A DNA stretch of 64,000 nt from JBDFMH01 sp047238125. GTDB taxonomy: Bacteria; Pseudomonadota; Alphaproteobacteria; Sphingomonadales; Sphingomonadaceae. Both the position numbers and the translations under genes were made by a program. Location: NCBI RefSeq assembly GCF_047238125.1, contig NZ_JBDFMH010000001.1, forward strand, positions 1,178,001 through 1,242,000. Reading direction: 5' to 3'. Of this stretch, positions 17,392 to 26,017 are shown one piece after another (the stretch's first letter is position 1; every line of letters begins with the position of its first letter). The notes below the pieces were generated by a model. That model had not been told where the DNA came from, searched no databases, and saw nothing but the letters and a program-made list of their open reading frames with translations.

Positions 17392-19305
17392 TCAGGACGG
17401 ATGGAAATAGTCGTAGATCGCGCGCGCCATCGTCGCGGACACGCCGGGCGCCTTCTGAAGATCCTCGAGCGCTGCCCCGCGCACTGCCTTGGCCGTGCCG
17501 AAATGCATCAGCAGCGCCTTCTTACGCGCCGGGCCGATGCCAGGCACTTCGTCCAGCGGGCTGGCAGTGAACGCCTTGGCGCGCTTCGCACGGTGCGCCC
17601 CGATCGCGAAGCGGTGCGCCTCGTCCCGCAGCCGCTGGAGGTAGAACAGCAGTGGCGATCCCGGCGGCAGCATCTGCTCGCGACCATCGGGCAGATGAAA
17701 ATGCTCCCGGCCGGCATTGCGGTCCGGTCCCTTGGAAATGCCGACGATCGGCACGTCGTGAACGCCTGCGTCTTCCAATATGCTGCACACGGCGGAAAGC
17801 TGGCCCTTGCCGCCATCGATCAGCAGCAGATCAGGCCATTCCCCAGACTTGCGATCGGGATCCTCCTTTTCCAGCCGCGCGAAGCGCCGTTCCAGCACTT
17901 CGCGCATCATCGCGAAATCATCCCCCGGAGCAGTCTCCGGCCGCCGGATATTGAACTTGCGGTACTGGCCCGGCCTGAACCCCTCCGGCCCCGCCACGAT
18001 CATTGCGCCCACCATGTTGGTGCCCATGATGTGGCTATTGTCATAGACTTCGATCCGCCCGGGCGGCCCCTCCAGCTCGAACAGCTCGGCCATCTCGCCG
18101 AGCAGCCGCCCCTGCGTCGTCGACTCTGCGATCCGCCGATCGAGTGCTTCCTCCGCATTGCGCGTGGCCTGCGCGATCAGCCGGCGCTGCTCGCCGCGTT
18201 GCGGCTGCTTCAACTGCACCTTGCGGCCGGCGCGTTCGGACAATGCCTCGCCAAGCAACTCGGCTTCCTCCAGCGCGCGATCGAGCAGCACCAGACGCGG
18301 CGGCGGCACCTCTTCATAGAATTGCATCAGGAAGCTTGCGAGGATCTCGTCTTCCGGCACGTCTGCCGTGTGCGCCGGGAAGAAGGCGCGGTGGCCCCAA
18401 TTCTGACCGCCACGGATGAAGAAGGCCTGGATGCCGATATGGCCCTGCTTGGCGGCCATCGCAAAGATGTCCGCATCGGCCACGCCTTCCGCGTTGATCG
18501 TCTGCGTCCCCTGGATGAAGGTCAGCGCACGCAGGCGATCGCGGTAGACGGCTGCAAGCTCGAAATCCATGTCGGCGGCGGCGCGGGTCATCGCGTCGCC
18601 GAGCTTCTTCTGGACCTGCGTCGACTTGCCGGACAGGAACGCCTTCGCATCCGCCACCAGGTCGGCATAATCCTCCTTCGAGACGCGCCCGACGCACGGC
18701 GCCGAACAGCGCTTGATCTGATAGAGCAGACACGGCCGGTCGCGATTGGCGAAGAAGCTGTCCGTGCAGGATCGCAGCAGGAACAGCTTCTGCAGCGCGT
18801 TCAGCGTGCGGGTGACCGATCCCGCGCTGGCGAACGGGCCGAAATACTGCCCCTTGGCACGCCGGGCGCCGCGATGCTTCTGCACGCGCGGAAAATCATG
18901 ATCCTCGCGCAGCAGGATGAAGGGGAAGCTCTTATCGTCGCGCAGCAGGACGTTGTAGGCGGGCCGAAACCGCTTGATCAGCTGCGCTTCGAGCAGCAGC
19001 GCCTCCGCCTCGGTATTGGTCGTCACGATGGTCATGCTGCGCGTCTGCGCGACCATCCGGCTGAGCCGCTTCGGCAGCCGAGCGACCTGCGTATAGTTCG
19101 CGACCCGGTTCTTCAGCGCGCGCGCCTTGCCCACGTAAAGCACGTCGCCGCGGATATCCTGCATCCGGTAGACACCCGGCCGCGCCGGCAGCGTCTTCAG
19201 CACATTACGGATCGCGGCCACCCCCGCGTCGAGATCGGGCTTGTCCGATCCGCGTACGGCATAGGTGGATTTCTCTTCGTTGAAGCGATCGGTCGGCTCA
19301 GTCAC
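17392..19305 (-). CDS. uvrC: Excinuclease ABC subunit C
   Basis: Dual-incision nuclease of nucleotide excision repair. The 637 residues contain the GIY-YIG domain (P-G-V-Y-R-M-Q-D and V-L-Y-V-G-K-A), a cysteine cluster C-L-L-Y-Q-I-K-R-C-S-A-P-C, a UVR motif near D-F-E-L-A-A-V-Y-R-D, the RNase H-like C-terminal nuclease with D-N-S-H and L-L-I-D-G-G-K-G-Q, and a helix-hairpin-helix pair ending V-P-G-I-G-P-A-R-K-K-A-L-L. Length and motifs are complete. The N-terminal ~25 residues before the GIY-YIG domain are longer than in E. coli, as usual for sphingomonads. Confidence 0.97.
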   Translation of the reverse strand: MTEPTDRFNEEKSTYAVRGSDKPDLDAGVAAIRNVLKTLPARPGVYRMQDIRGDVLYVGKARALKNRVANYTQVARLPKRLSRMVAQTRSMTIVTTNTEAEALLLEAQLIKRFRPAYNVLLRDDKSFPFILLREDHDFPRVQKHRGARRAKGQYFGPFASAGSVTRTLNALQKLFLLRSCTDSFFANRDRPCLLYQIKRCSAPCVGRVSKEDYADLVADAKAFLSGKSTQVQKKLGDAMTRAAADMDFELAAVYRDRLRALTFIQGTQTINAEGVADADIFAMAAKQGHIGIQAFFIRGGQNWGHRAFFPAHTADVPEDEILASFLMQFYEEVPPPRLVLLDRALEEAELLGEALSERAGRKVQLKQPQRGEQRRLIAQATRNAEEALDRRIAESTTQGRLLGEMAELFELEGPPGRIEVYDNSHIMGTNMVGAMIVAGPEGFRPGQYRKFNIRRPETAPGDDFAMMREVLERRFARLEKEDPDRKSGEWPDLLLIDGGKGQLSAVCSILEDAGVHDVPIVGISKGPDRNAGREHFHLPDGREQMLPPGSPLLFYLQRLRDEAHRFAIGAHRAKRAKAFTASPLDEVPGIGPARKKALLMHFGTAKAVRGAALEDLQKAPGVSATMARAIYDYFHPS

Positions 19306-19379
19306 GCCGCCGATTTAGGGGCGGGGCGGCCACACGTCACCCCCCGACTGCCCCACCCGCGCGCCAGCGGGCGGACCGC

Positions 19380-20063
19380 TCAATTCATACGCTGGGCGGA
19401 AATCCCGGCGATGGTACGATCGATCAGCGCCTTGTCGCTGCCCGCGTCATGCTTCTGGGCGATCAGCGCGGCGGCCGCCGCTGCGGCGGCGCTGGCGGCC
19501 TTAGCGCGGACCTCGGCCAGCGCGGCGCGCTCGGCAGCGGCAATCTTGTCCTCGGCCATCCGGCCGCGACGCTCGATCAGCGCGGTGGCATCGGTACGCG
19601 CCTGTGCCACGATGTCGTCGGCCTGGGTGCGGGCGTCGGCCAGGATCGCGTCAGCCTCACCAGCGGCAGCGGCGGCCTTCGCCTCATACTCCGCCTTCAG
19701 CGCCTCGGCCTCCTTGCGCAACTGCGCGGCCTGATCCAGCTGGGCGCGAATGCCGGCGATCTTCTTGTCGAGCGAGGCGCCGATCACCGCCGGCACCTTC
19801 TTCCACAACAGCAGGCCGATCACGACCAGCATCGCGACCGCGACCCAAGCGGTCGCGTTGAGGCCGAGCGCGGTAGGATCGGCATGCGCCGGCCCACCAT
19901 GCGCCACTTCGGTCGCAGTGGCCATGCCCTCGCTATCGGCGGCATGGTCGAGATTGTCGGCAACCGTCGCGGAGCCGTTGCCGGGCAATTCTGCGGTCAG
20001 CACCGATCCGTCGGCCCGGGTGACCACGGTATCGGCAGCGGCGGCGCTGGGGCTATGCGACAT
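19380..20063 (-). CDS. atpF: ATP synthase F0 subunit b, with long N-terminal extension
   Basis: Peripheral-stalk subunit of F0. One TM helix (W-V-A-V-A-M-L-V-V-I-G-L-L-L-W) is followed by the typical L-D-K-K-I-A-G-I-R-A-Q-L-D-Q-A-A-Q-L-R-K-E and a charged Ala-rich coiled coil. Unusually, about 70 residues precede the TM helix (Ala/Thr/Asp/Gly/His-rich, no signal); canonical b subunits have 5-15. The ATG at 20063 is the only candidate with the frame open and good spacing from the b' gene (40 nt); a start at the internal M near residue 47 would also work. Last gene of the F0 operon. Confidence 0.92.
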   Translation of the reverse strand: MSHSPSAAAADTVVTRADGSVLTAELPGNGSATVADNLDHAADSEGMATATEVAHGGPAHADPTALGLNATAWVAVAMLVVIGLLLWKKVPAVIGASLDKKIAGIRAQLDQAAQLRKEAEALKAEYEAKAAAAAGEADAILADARTQADDIVAQARTDATALIERRGRMAEDKIAAAERAALAEVRAKAASAAAAAAAALIAQKHDAGSDKALIDRTIAGISAQRMN

Positions 20064-20103
20064 GGGGCCGGTTCCTCACCGAATAATGATCAGAGCGTGC
20101 CAT

Positions 20104-20595
20104 TCAGGCGGCGAGCGCGGATTTCACCGCCGCGGTCGCCTCGTCACGTCCGACCGACAGGCCCGACACGCGCGCGACAATGTCCTGCGTCGCTTCTGCC
20201 GCGACATCCTCGATGCTCGACAGTGCCGCGGTTCGCGAGGCCTGGAGCCGGGCATCCGCCTCGGCGGCCTTGGCGGCCACTTCGGCGTCGGCCGCTTTCA
20301 CGCGCACCTCGGCATCGGCCGCGGCCTGTGCCTTGGCGGCTTGAGTCGCCTTCAACGCCTGCGCCCGCGTGGCATCCATCCGCGCGCGATAGTCTGCTTC
20401 GACCGTGTCGGCGGTATTGCGCGCCGCTTCGGCCGCGGCGAGATCACCCGCGATCTTCTTGTCGCGGCCTTCGATCGTGGATTCGATCTTGGGCAGCATC
20501 CCGCGCCCGATCCCGAAATAGATCAGGCCGAAGACGATCAGCAGCCAGAAGATCTGGGAGGCATAGGTTTCGACGATCTGGGCGATCTGCGGCAT
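20104..20595 (-). CDS. ATP synthase F0 subunit b' (AtpG/AtpX type)
   Basis: Second b-type stalk subunit, as found in alphaproteobacteria and phototrophs. 163 residues: a TM helix (I-F-W-L-L-I-V-F-G-L-I-Y-F-G) right after the N-terminus, then R-G-M-L-P-K-I-E-S-T-I-E-G-R and a long Ala/Glu/Lys coiled coil. The position immediately after atpE and the lack of an N-terminal extension assign it as b'; the following b subunit pairs with it as a heterodimer. Confidence 0.93.
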   Translation of the reverse strand: MPQIAQIVETYASQIFWLLIVFGLIYFGIGRGMLPKIESTIEGRDKKIAGDLAAAEAARNTADTVEADYRARMDATRAQALKATQAAKAQAAADAEVRVKAADAEVAAKAAEADARLQASRTAALSSIEDVAAEATQDIVARVSGLSVGRDEATAAVKSALAA

Positions 20596-20621
20596 CGGAC
20601 GTCCCGGTCAGAAAGGGGCGA

Positions 20622-20637
20622 GGCGGCCGGGGCCGCC
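20622..20637 (-). promoter_or_regulatory. Intercistronic hairpin between atpE and b'
   Basis: GGCGGC at 20622-20627 pairs with GCCGCC at 20632-20637 around a CGGG loop, with extra GGGGC/GCCCC pairing outside. It lies 3' of atpE and 5' of the b' start. Such hairpins behind atpE can stabilise the upstream mRNA or partly terminate, which would help to make the c subunit in the excess needed for the c-ring. That role is inference. Confidence 0.4.
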
Positions 20638-20648
20638 CCGCAAATCGA

Positions 20649-20876
20649 TCAGGCGACGAACAGCAGGATCATCGCAACGACGAACGCCAGCAGGCCGAGC
20701 AGCTCGGCCGCGGCGAAGCCGATGAACAGGCGGCCCTGCTGGCCGTCCGCGGCACCCGGATTGCGCAGCGCGCTCTCGAGGAACGAGCCGAAGACGTTGC
20801 CCACGCCCAGCGCGGCAAGGCCCACGCCGATCGCGGCCAGACCGGCACCGATCAGCTTTGCGGCTTCTGCGTCCAT
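20649..20876 (-). CDS. atpE: ATP synthase F0 subunit c
   Basis: Proteolipid of the rotor ring, 75 residues and two TM helices: A-A-K-L-I-G-A-G-L-A-A-I-G-V-G-L-A-A-L-G-V-G then, after the polar loop R-N-P-G-A-A, the helix with the ion-binding acid in F-A-A-A-E-L-L-G-L. The open frame reaches 20933, but M at 20876 (M-D-A-E-A-A-K) is the family start and has AGGGAG about 6 nt upstream. Glu in helix 2 and the lack of the sodium-binding Q/T set suggest a proton ring. Confidence 0.96.
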   Translation of the reverse strand: MDAEAAKLIGAGLAAIGVGLAALGVGNVFGSFLESALRNPGAADGQQGRLFIGFAAAELLGLLAFVVAMILLFVA

Positions 20877-20913
20877 GATATAACTCCCTAGATTAAAACG
20901 TTGGAAAGAATGG

Positions 20914-21714
20914 CTAGTGAAGGTTGATCGCATCGTTCAGGTAAAGCGACGTCAGCAGCGCGAACACATAGGCCTGGATCGCGCAGACCAGCAGTTCGAG
21001 CAGCGTGATGCCGACCATCAGGATGAAGCTGGGCAGCGACACAATCGCTGCGATCCCGGCGCCGGCGTTCATCCCGTTGATCACGAACCCGGCCAGCACC
21101 TTCATCAGGATGTGGCCCGCGGTCATGGCGACGAACAGTCGCAGACCCAGCGAGAACGGACGGATCAGGAAGGAAAACAGCTCGATCAGGAAGATCAGCG
21201 GGACCATGTAGCCCGGGGTGCCGTGCGGGATGAACAGCGAGAAGAAGTGGAAGCCGTGGCGCGCGAAGCCGACGACGAGCACGATCGCGAAACTGATGAT
21301 CGCCAGCACACCCGTCACCGTGAGATGGCTGGTGACGGTGAAGGCGTGGAAACCGGGATTGACGCCGGACAGGATGCCGACCGGCATCATCCCCATCAGA
21401 TTGGCGACCAGAATGAACATGAACAGCGAGAAGACATAGGGCGTGAACTTCTTGCCTTCCGGCCCGATGTTCGAATGCATCATGTTGGAGATGAAGCCAG
21501 TGAAGCCCTCGACCGCGGCCTGCCAGCGACCGGGCACCAGTTCACGCTTCATGCCGCCCAGCATGAACAGCCAGATCGCGACCAGCGTGATCACCATCCA
21601 CAAGGCGGAATTGGTGAACGCGATGCTATGACCGCCGATCTGCCACGATTGGCCGAAGATCGGCTCCACCAGAAACTGGTGCATCGGATCGATCTTGCCG
21701 GATTCCGCCGCCAC
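20914..21714 (-). CDS. atpB: ATP synthase F0 subunit a
   Basis: Stator a subunit that forms the proton half-channels. 266 residues and 5-6 TM helices. The essential arginine lies in the conserved L-S-L-G-L-R-L-F-V-A-M-T-A-G-H segment, and the C-terminal helix has L-V-C-A-I-Q-A-Y-V-F-A-L-L-T. The start is a GTG at 21714 (V-A-A-E-S-G-K-I-D-P-M-H-Q-F), a common N-terminus in alphaproteobacteria; the internal ATG at 21684 is less likely. Confidence 0.96.
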   Translation of the reverse strand: MAAESGKIDPMHQFLVEPIFGQSWQIGGHSIAFTNSALWMVITLVAIWLFMLGGMKRELVPGRWQAAVEGFTGFISNMMHSNIGPEGKKFTPYVFSLFMFILVANLMGMMPVGILSGVNPGFHAFTVTSHLTVTGVLAIISFAIVLVVGFARHGFHFFSLFIPHGTPGYMVPLIFLIELFSFLIRPFSLGLRLFVAMTAGHILMKVLAGFVINGMNAGAGIAAIVSLPSFILMVGITLLELLVCAIQAYVFALLTSLYLNDAINLH

Positions 21715-21751
21715 CCTGACAACCCCTGCTATGCGAGCAGCGTCCGAACCG

Positions 21752-22069
21752 TCAGTCCGGGCGCTGCTTGGACAATCTGAAGATGTTCCTGAAGGCGACT
21801 GCGATTCCGAGGAACATCAGCGCCAAGAGGAGCCAGGGCGTCGTGCCGAGCAGCCGGTCGAGGACCCAGCCGATCAGCGCTCCGCCGCCGATCCCCGCGA
21901 TCAGATCGGACAGCACGCGATTGCCGAGCGAATAGTTCGCGTCGACTTTCTTCTGTGCCGTGCCGGTCCGAGCCGCTTCGGCGTCCTGCGCTGCCCTGAG
22001 CCGCTCTTCGAGCGAATCCAGCCGCGCATCATCGCCGATGGGATCGTGCCCGGGTTCCCCTGCCGTCAT
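21752..22069 (-). CDS. atpI: F0F1 ATP synthase assembly protein AtpI
   Basis: 105-residue first gene of the F0 operon. A charged N-terminal half is followed by A-N-Y-S-L-G-N-R-V-L-S-D-L-I-A-G and two TM helices (G-G-A-L-I-G-W-V-L-D-R-L-L-G and W-L-L-L-A-L-M-F-L-G-I-A-V-A-F), matching AtpI/AtpZ proteins that assist c-ring assembly and possibly magnesium supply. A strong GGGAGAGG precedes the ATG. The 22070-22194 gap upstream should hold the operon promoter. F1 genes are not in the window, as is normal where F0 and F1 operons are split. Confidence 0.9.
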   Translation of the reverse strand: MTAGEPGHDPIGDDARLDSLEERLRAAQDAEAARTGTAQKKVDANYSLGNRVLSDLIAGIGGGALIGWVLDRLLGTTPWLLLALMFLGIAVAFRNIFRLSKQRPD

Positions 22070-22194
22070 GCCGCCTCTCCCATATCGGGGATGCGCCCTG
22101 ACGACGGGCGATCCCGCCTAGGCGCGGACCCTTTAGGAAGGGGGGAATGGCAAGTCAACCTTGGGGGCGGGGCGGCGGATGCCGCCCGCCGACC

Positions 22195-22581
22195 TCAGCC
22201 GCAGACCGCGGGCAGCGGCACCGGAGCCGACCCGTCGCGACGCGCCCAGCTGCCGCCGACCTTGTAGAACTGGCCCGGCCCGACCCGCTTGGCGAGCTGA
22301 TCGCAACCACGCGCAGCCGCCACCTCCTGAACGGTCGCGCCCTGCTTGGCGGCGATATCGGTGTAGATCGCGCGGCGCTTGATGTTGATCGCATCAACTG
22401 CGGCCTTCAGCTCCGCGCTCGGGCTCGTGACGAAACCGAGATAGCCGTCCGCCTGCTCGCCGACCTGGCCGGCGGCCCGCGCCTGCCCGACGATCGCCTC
22501 CTCCGCCTGCGCCCAGGCCACCGTCGCGCCCAGCGCGGCGGTCGCCAGCGCGGCTCCGATGATCAGCTTGGCCATGCGCAT
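22195..22581 (-). CDS. ydbL: YdbL family (DUF1318) periplasmic protein
   Basis: 128 residues with an N-terminal signal peptide (A-A-L-A-T-A-A-L-G-A-T-V-A-W-A-Q) and the DUF1318 core: A-A-V-D-A-I-N-I-K-R-R-A-I-Y-T-D-I-A-A-K, then A-A-A-R-G-C and G-Q-F-Y-K. In E. coli YdbL is reported to act as a periplasmic chaperone that controls YnbE multimerisation. The gene is the last of ydbH-ynbE-ydbL and begins 1 nt after the ynbE start-proximal neighbour's stop, so the order is as in enterobacteria. Confidence 0.88.
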   Translation of the reverse strand: MRMAKLIIGAALATAALGATVAWAQAEEAIVGQARAAGQVGEQADGYLGFVTSPSAELKAAVDAINIKRRAIYTDIAAKQGATVQEVAAARGCDQLAKRVGPGQFYKVGGSWARRDGSAPVPLPAVCG

Positions 22582-22582
22582 T

Positions 22583-22774
22583 TCAGAACACTCCCGGATA
22601 TTGCTTGTCGAGATCCTGCACGTCCTTGCGCAGGCTCACCACCACTTCCTGCCGGATGTTGACGTTAAGGTTGATCTCGATCGGCTTGTCGGGTGCCTTC
22701 ACCGAGATGCACCCACCCGTGCCGACCGCCAGCCCCGCCATCATCACCCAGCGCATCATATCGGATCCTCTCAT
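22583..22774 (-). CDS. ynbE: YnbE-like outer-membrane lipoprotein
   Basis: Only 63 residues. A short signal sequence ends in a lipobox-like V-G-T-G-G-C (not the canonical L-x-x-C), then a beta-strand-forming P-I-E-I-N-L-N-V-N-I-R-Q-E-V-V-V-S-L typical of YnbE. In E. coli YnbE lipoproteins stack onto the C-terminus of YdbH to complete a bridge to the outer membrane. Either ATG at 22774 (GGAGA 6-7 nt upstream) or M at 22759 could be the start. It follows ydbH by about 14 nt. Confidence 0.82.
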   Translation of the reverse strand: MRGSDMMRWVMMAGLAVGTGGCISVKAPDKPIEINLNVNIRQEVVVSLRKDVQDLDKQYPGVF

Positions 22775-22788
22775 AGCCTGTCTCCGCT

Positions 22789-25700
22789 TTATCGAGGCTG
22801 AACGGGGGCGGACCCCGGCAGCGGGGGTTCCTGCCGGGGCAGCGCCTGATCGATCAGCCCGCGCGGGTCGTTTAGCGACTGCGCCGCATTCAGCAGTCCG
22901 CGGAACGGCGCCCGGATCGTGATGCGGAAGCGGAACGGCAGGTTGGAGAACTGACTGAGCAGCCCGTTCTTCTTCACCGCTTCCTTCGGCGTCTCGTTGG
23001 TGCCGTCGAACAGCACGCGGCTGACAAGCTCGCCGTCCAGCGCGCCATCGAGCTCGATCGCGAGCGATCGGTACCGCATCCGCTTCAGCGCATCGAAGGC
23101 GAGGCTTCCGAACAGGCCGAGATCCTCGTTCGAGACTTCGCCGACATAGGCCAGCGTGCCGCCCGCCTCGCGCACCGTGAGCCGACCACCCTCGATGCGG
23201 CCGCCGCGCGCGTCGAAGATGATCGGCATCACGCCGTCGAACGTGCCCGTCACCGCGACATTGTCGAATTCGAAGCGCTGCACGAACTGGGCCGCGTCCA
23301 TGCCCACCACGCGAAACGTGAAGCGTCGTTCGACCGGCTTGCCGAAGTCGAGCAAAGTCGGCTCCAGGATCAGCTCGCCACCCGAAAACGGCCAGCGGCC
23401 ATCCTCGACCTGCACCATCTGGTCGCGCAGCAGCCGGTAGCGGACGACGCCGTCATTGACCGCGATACCCGGGTTGGCCTCTGCGATGGTCGCGATCTGC
23501 CCTGGCGCGGTGACGAGACCGAGCAGATCGGTGAAGGCCAGTTCGGTCTTGAGGCCTTTCACCGGGCCGAACGCGGCCGCCAGATCCAGCCCATCGGTGC
23601 GATAGCGGCCCTCGCTCGCCACTCCGGCGGGCGACCAGTCGATTCGCCCGCGGCCCGAGACCGCCCCGGAGACATTGGCGACGACGCCGAGCGTTAATCG
23701 AGTTAGCTGTTCTGGCTGCAGGGCCTGGCCAAACCGGATCTCGGGCGTATCGAGCACGGCATGGCCGCGCCCGCTGGCAAGCGCATGGCGGAGGTCGAGC
23801 GCCACCAAGGGCGTGCGCGTTTCCCGTTCGGCAAGGGGCGCGGTGGCGGTCACGATCCCGTCGACCAGCGTCAGATGGGCCCGCTCCGATACGAGCGGGC
23901 GAAAGCGCGGATCATCCGCTGCGTCATCGACCCGGATCGCCCCATCCAGGTCGAGCCGGCCCGAATCGAACCGCCAGTCTCCCGTGCCTTCGGAGATCAG
24001 CAGCGGCACTGCAGCCAGCTTCCCGTCCAGCCCGGAGAACCGCCCGACCGCACCGCCTGCCTGCAATTTCCCGGTCAAACCGGCGACATCGAGCCGGTTG
24101 ATAGCATCGGCACGGCCGAGGCGGACCGCCAGCGCATCGATTGAAAAGCCCGGCGTGCCGACCGTGAAGCCCAGCGACCGCGCCGCGATCGTGGCAGGCG
24201 ACCCGCCGATCGTGCCTGCCAGCCGCGGCGTCGCGATCCGGCCGCCGCCGCCGATCGCGGCATCCGCCCGTCGAACGAACAGCCCCCCGCCGGCGGGGCA
24301 CAGCATCAGCTGGGAGCGGCCGAGCCGCAAGCCGGCCACCGTCATGCCGCTGAATGTCAGCGGCGCGCAGGTCGGATTGACGACCGTCGAGCCAGCCCGA
24401 CCCAGACGGCCGTTCAGTGGAAGGGTCAACCCGTCGACCCGGCCATCGGCCAGCGGTCCGTCGAGCGTGATTCGGGATGCGAAGCGCGTTTCGCCGCCGG
24501 CGATGTCGAACCGCACCGGCTCCAGCGCCACGCGGGCGCCACCAGCAGCGTAGGGCGCGACCTGCGCCATACCTGCGATCAGCGCGCCCGCTGCGGCTTG
24601 CCGCAGGCTCAGTCGCGCGTCGGGCAGGCCACCGCCGCCGATCGTGACGGTCCCATCGCTCAGCAGCCTGTCGCCCGGCCAGCCGAACCGCAGCCCCTGC
24701 CCGCCGGCCAGCGTCGCCCGCGCGCCCGATGCGGCGCGCAGGTCGGCCCGGCCGACATGGATCAGGCCATCGCCCTTCCCGATGCGCAGGGCGATGTCGG
24801 CGCTCAGGTCTATCCGTCGCGATGCCGCTGCCGCCGCGCTCCCGATGCCGGCAGCGATCGGACCGACCGGCGTGCCGCCGCCGACAGCAAACGCGGTCGC
24901 GATTGCACGGCTTCGCAGCGGATCGGCCGAAAGAGCGCGGGCACCGATCCGTCCCGCCAATCGAAGGTCGGAGCCAAGCCTGTATCGGCCGGAAAAGTCG
25001 ATCGCCCCGCTGCGCCCCCAGGCTCCGCTGATCCGCTCGCCCGTCAGCGAGAGCGCACCTGCCGTTCCCGACGCCCGCCCGTCGAAGGCGATCCGCCCGC
25101 CCAAGCCTGAGAGAGCCAGATCGCGCCGTGCGATCCGGGCAATCTCGAACAAGGCATCGCCCGTCCAGCGATCGAGCGCGGCCGATAGCGTGGCATCCAC
25201 CGCCCCGGCGAAGCCACTGACACGCACCGACGCATCCGCGCAAGTCAGCGAAGCGGCGCGTAACGGCCCATCGATCGACGGCCGCGCCTTCGCCACGGCA
25301 AGGTTCAGATAGGCCGTCAGCCCCTCAGCGCGGCAAGCCCCAATCGCCAGCCCCCGCGTCGCCACGGCAAGCCGGCCGCGGAAGCCATCGACGAGATTGC
25401 CCTCCCCCGTCAGCCCGATCCCGATCGGCCCAGCCGGCGTGTCCAGCCGCATCCGTGCATCGCGCAGCGTAGTATCGAGATCGGGCAGTGCGAACGGCTT
25501 GCCGCTGGGTGGCGGCAACAGCCGATCGACCTGCCCCATCCGCAGCACGCCGCCCTCCAGCCGGCCGCGCAGCCGCACCCCGTCCGCTTCGATCGACTGG
25601 ATGGCCGGCAGACCGAAGCCATAGCGCAATCGCACCACCGCGCGCCGCGCGGTCAGATCGGGCCGTTCGGGATCACCGATCACGACGTCGGTCAGCACCT

Positions 25701-25920
25701 GCTGCTCGACCCCCAGCCGCTCGATCCGATAGCGCGCCGCCACCCCCCGCGCCTTCAGCGCATCATCGATATAGTGGGTCGCGATCGGGCGTCGTTGAAT
25801 CCAGGCGAGCGCAAAGGCCAGCAGAACCAGCCCGACGAGAATGGCCGCCATGCGCCGCCACCGGCCGAGACGTCGGCGCGAGGGTGCGGCGTCGTCGATC
25901 GCGTCACTCCCCTCGCTCAA
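22789..25920 (-). CDS. ydbH: AsmA-like intermembrane transport protein of the YdbH family
   Basis: 1043 residues. One N-terminal TM helix (about 28-45, M-A-A-I-L-V-G-L-V-L-L-A-F-A-L-A) anchors a very long, beta-rich periplasmic domain built of repetitive hydrophobic strands, as expected for an AsmA/YhdP/TamB-type lipid groove. The C-terminal part keeps the YdbH conserved region (V-S-N-E-D-L-G-L-F-G-S-L-A-F-D-A-L-K-R-M). In E. coli YdbH, YhdP and TamB redundantly deliver phospholipids to the outer membrane; transfer of that role here is inference. The protein ends with a Pro-rich tail. Divergent from radC. Confidence 0.85.
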   Translation of the reverse strand: MSEGSDAIDDAAPSRRRLGRWRRMAAILVGLVLLAFALAWIQRRPIATHYIDDALKARGVAARYRIERLGVEQQVLTDVVIGDPERPDLTARRAVVRLRYGFGLPAIQSIEADGVRLRGRLEGGVLRMGQVDRLLPPPSGKPFALPDLDTTLRDARMRLDTPAGPIGIGLTGEGNLVDGFRGRLAVATRGLAIGACRAEGLTAYLNLAVAKARPSIDGPLRAASLTCADASVRVSGFAGAVDATLSAALDRWTGDALFEIARIARRDLALSGLGGRIAFDGRASGTAGALSLTGERISGAWGRSGAIDFSGRYRLGSDLRLAGRIGARALSADPLRSRAIATAFAVGGGTPVGPIAAGIGSAAAAASRRIDLSADIALRIGKGDGLIHVGRADLRAASGARATLAGGQGLRFGWPGDRLLSDGTVTIGGGGLPDARLSLRQAAAGALIAGMAQVAPYAAGGARVALEPVRFDIAGGETRFASRITLDGPLADGRVDGLTLPLNGRLGRAGSTVVNPTCAPLTFSGMTVAGLRLGRSQLMLCPAGGGLFVRRADAAIGGGGRIATPRLAGTIGGSPATIAARSLGFTVGTPGFSIDALAVRLGRADAINRLDVAGLTGKLQAGGAVGRFSGLDGKLAAVPLLISEGTGDWRFDSGRLDLDGAIRVDDAADDPRFRPLVSERAHLTLVDGIVTATAPLAERETRTPLVALDLRHALASGRGHAVLDTPEIRFGQALQPEQLTRLTLGVVANVSGAVSGRGRIDWSPAGVASEGRYRTDGLDLAAAFGPVKGLKTELAFTDLLGLVTAPGQIATIAEANPGIAVNDGVVRYRLLRDQMVQVEDGRWPFSGGELILEPTLLDFGKPVERRFTFRVVGMDAAQFVQRFEFDNVAVTGTFDGVMPIIFDARGGRIEGGRLTVREAGGTLAYVGEVSNEDLGLFGSLAFDALKRMRYRSLAIELDGALDGELVSRVLFDGTNETPKEAVKKNGLLSQFSNLPFRFRITIRAPFRGLLNAAQSLNDPRGLIDQALPRQEPPLPGSAPVQPR

Positions 25921-25997
25921 ACGCCGGTCACTCCATTGCCTTCATACGCAGGCCGCGGCCGCGTGCCGCGATCGTCGGATTGCGATGAACCCAGGCT

Positions 25998-26009
25998 GAC
26001 CTTAAGGTC
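25998..26009. promoter_or_regulatory. Perfect 12-bp palindrome in front of radC
   Basis: GACCTTAAGGTC is a perfect inverted repeat 8 nt upstream of the radC ATG, in the ydbH/radC divergent gap. It could be an operator, but a 12-mer palindrome can occur by chance, so confidence is low. Confidence 0.3.
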
Positions 26010-26017
26010 GGTCGTGC

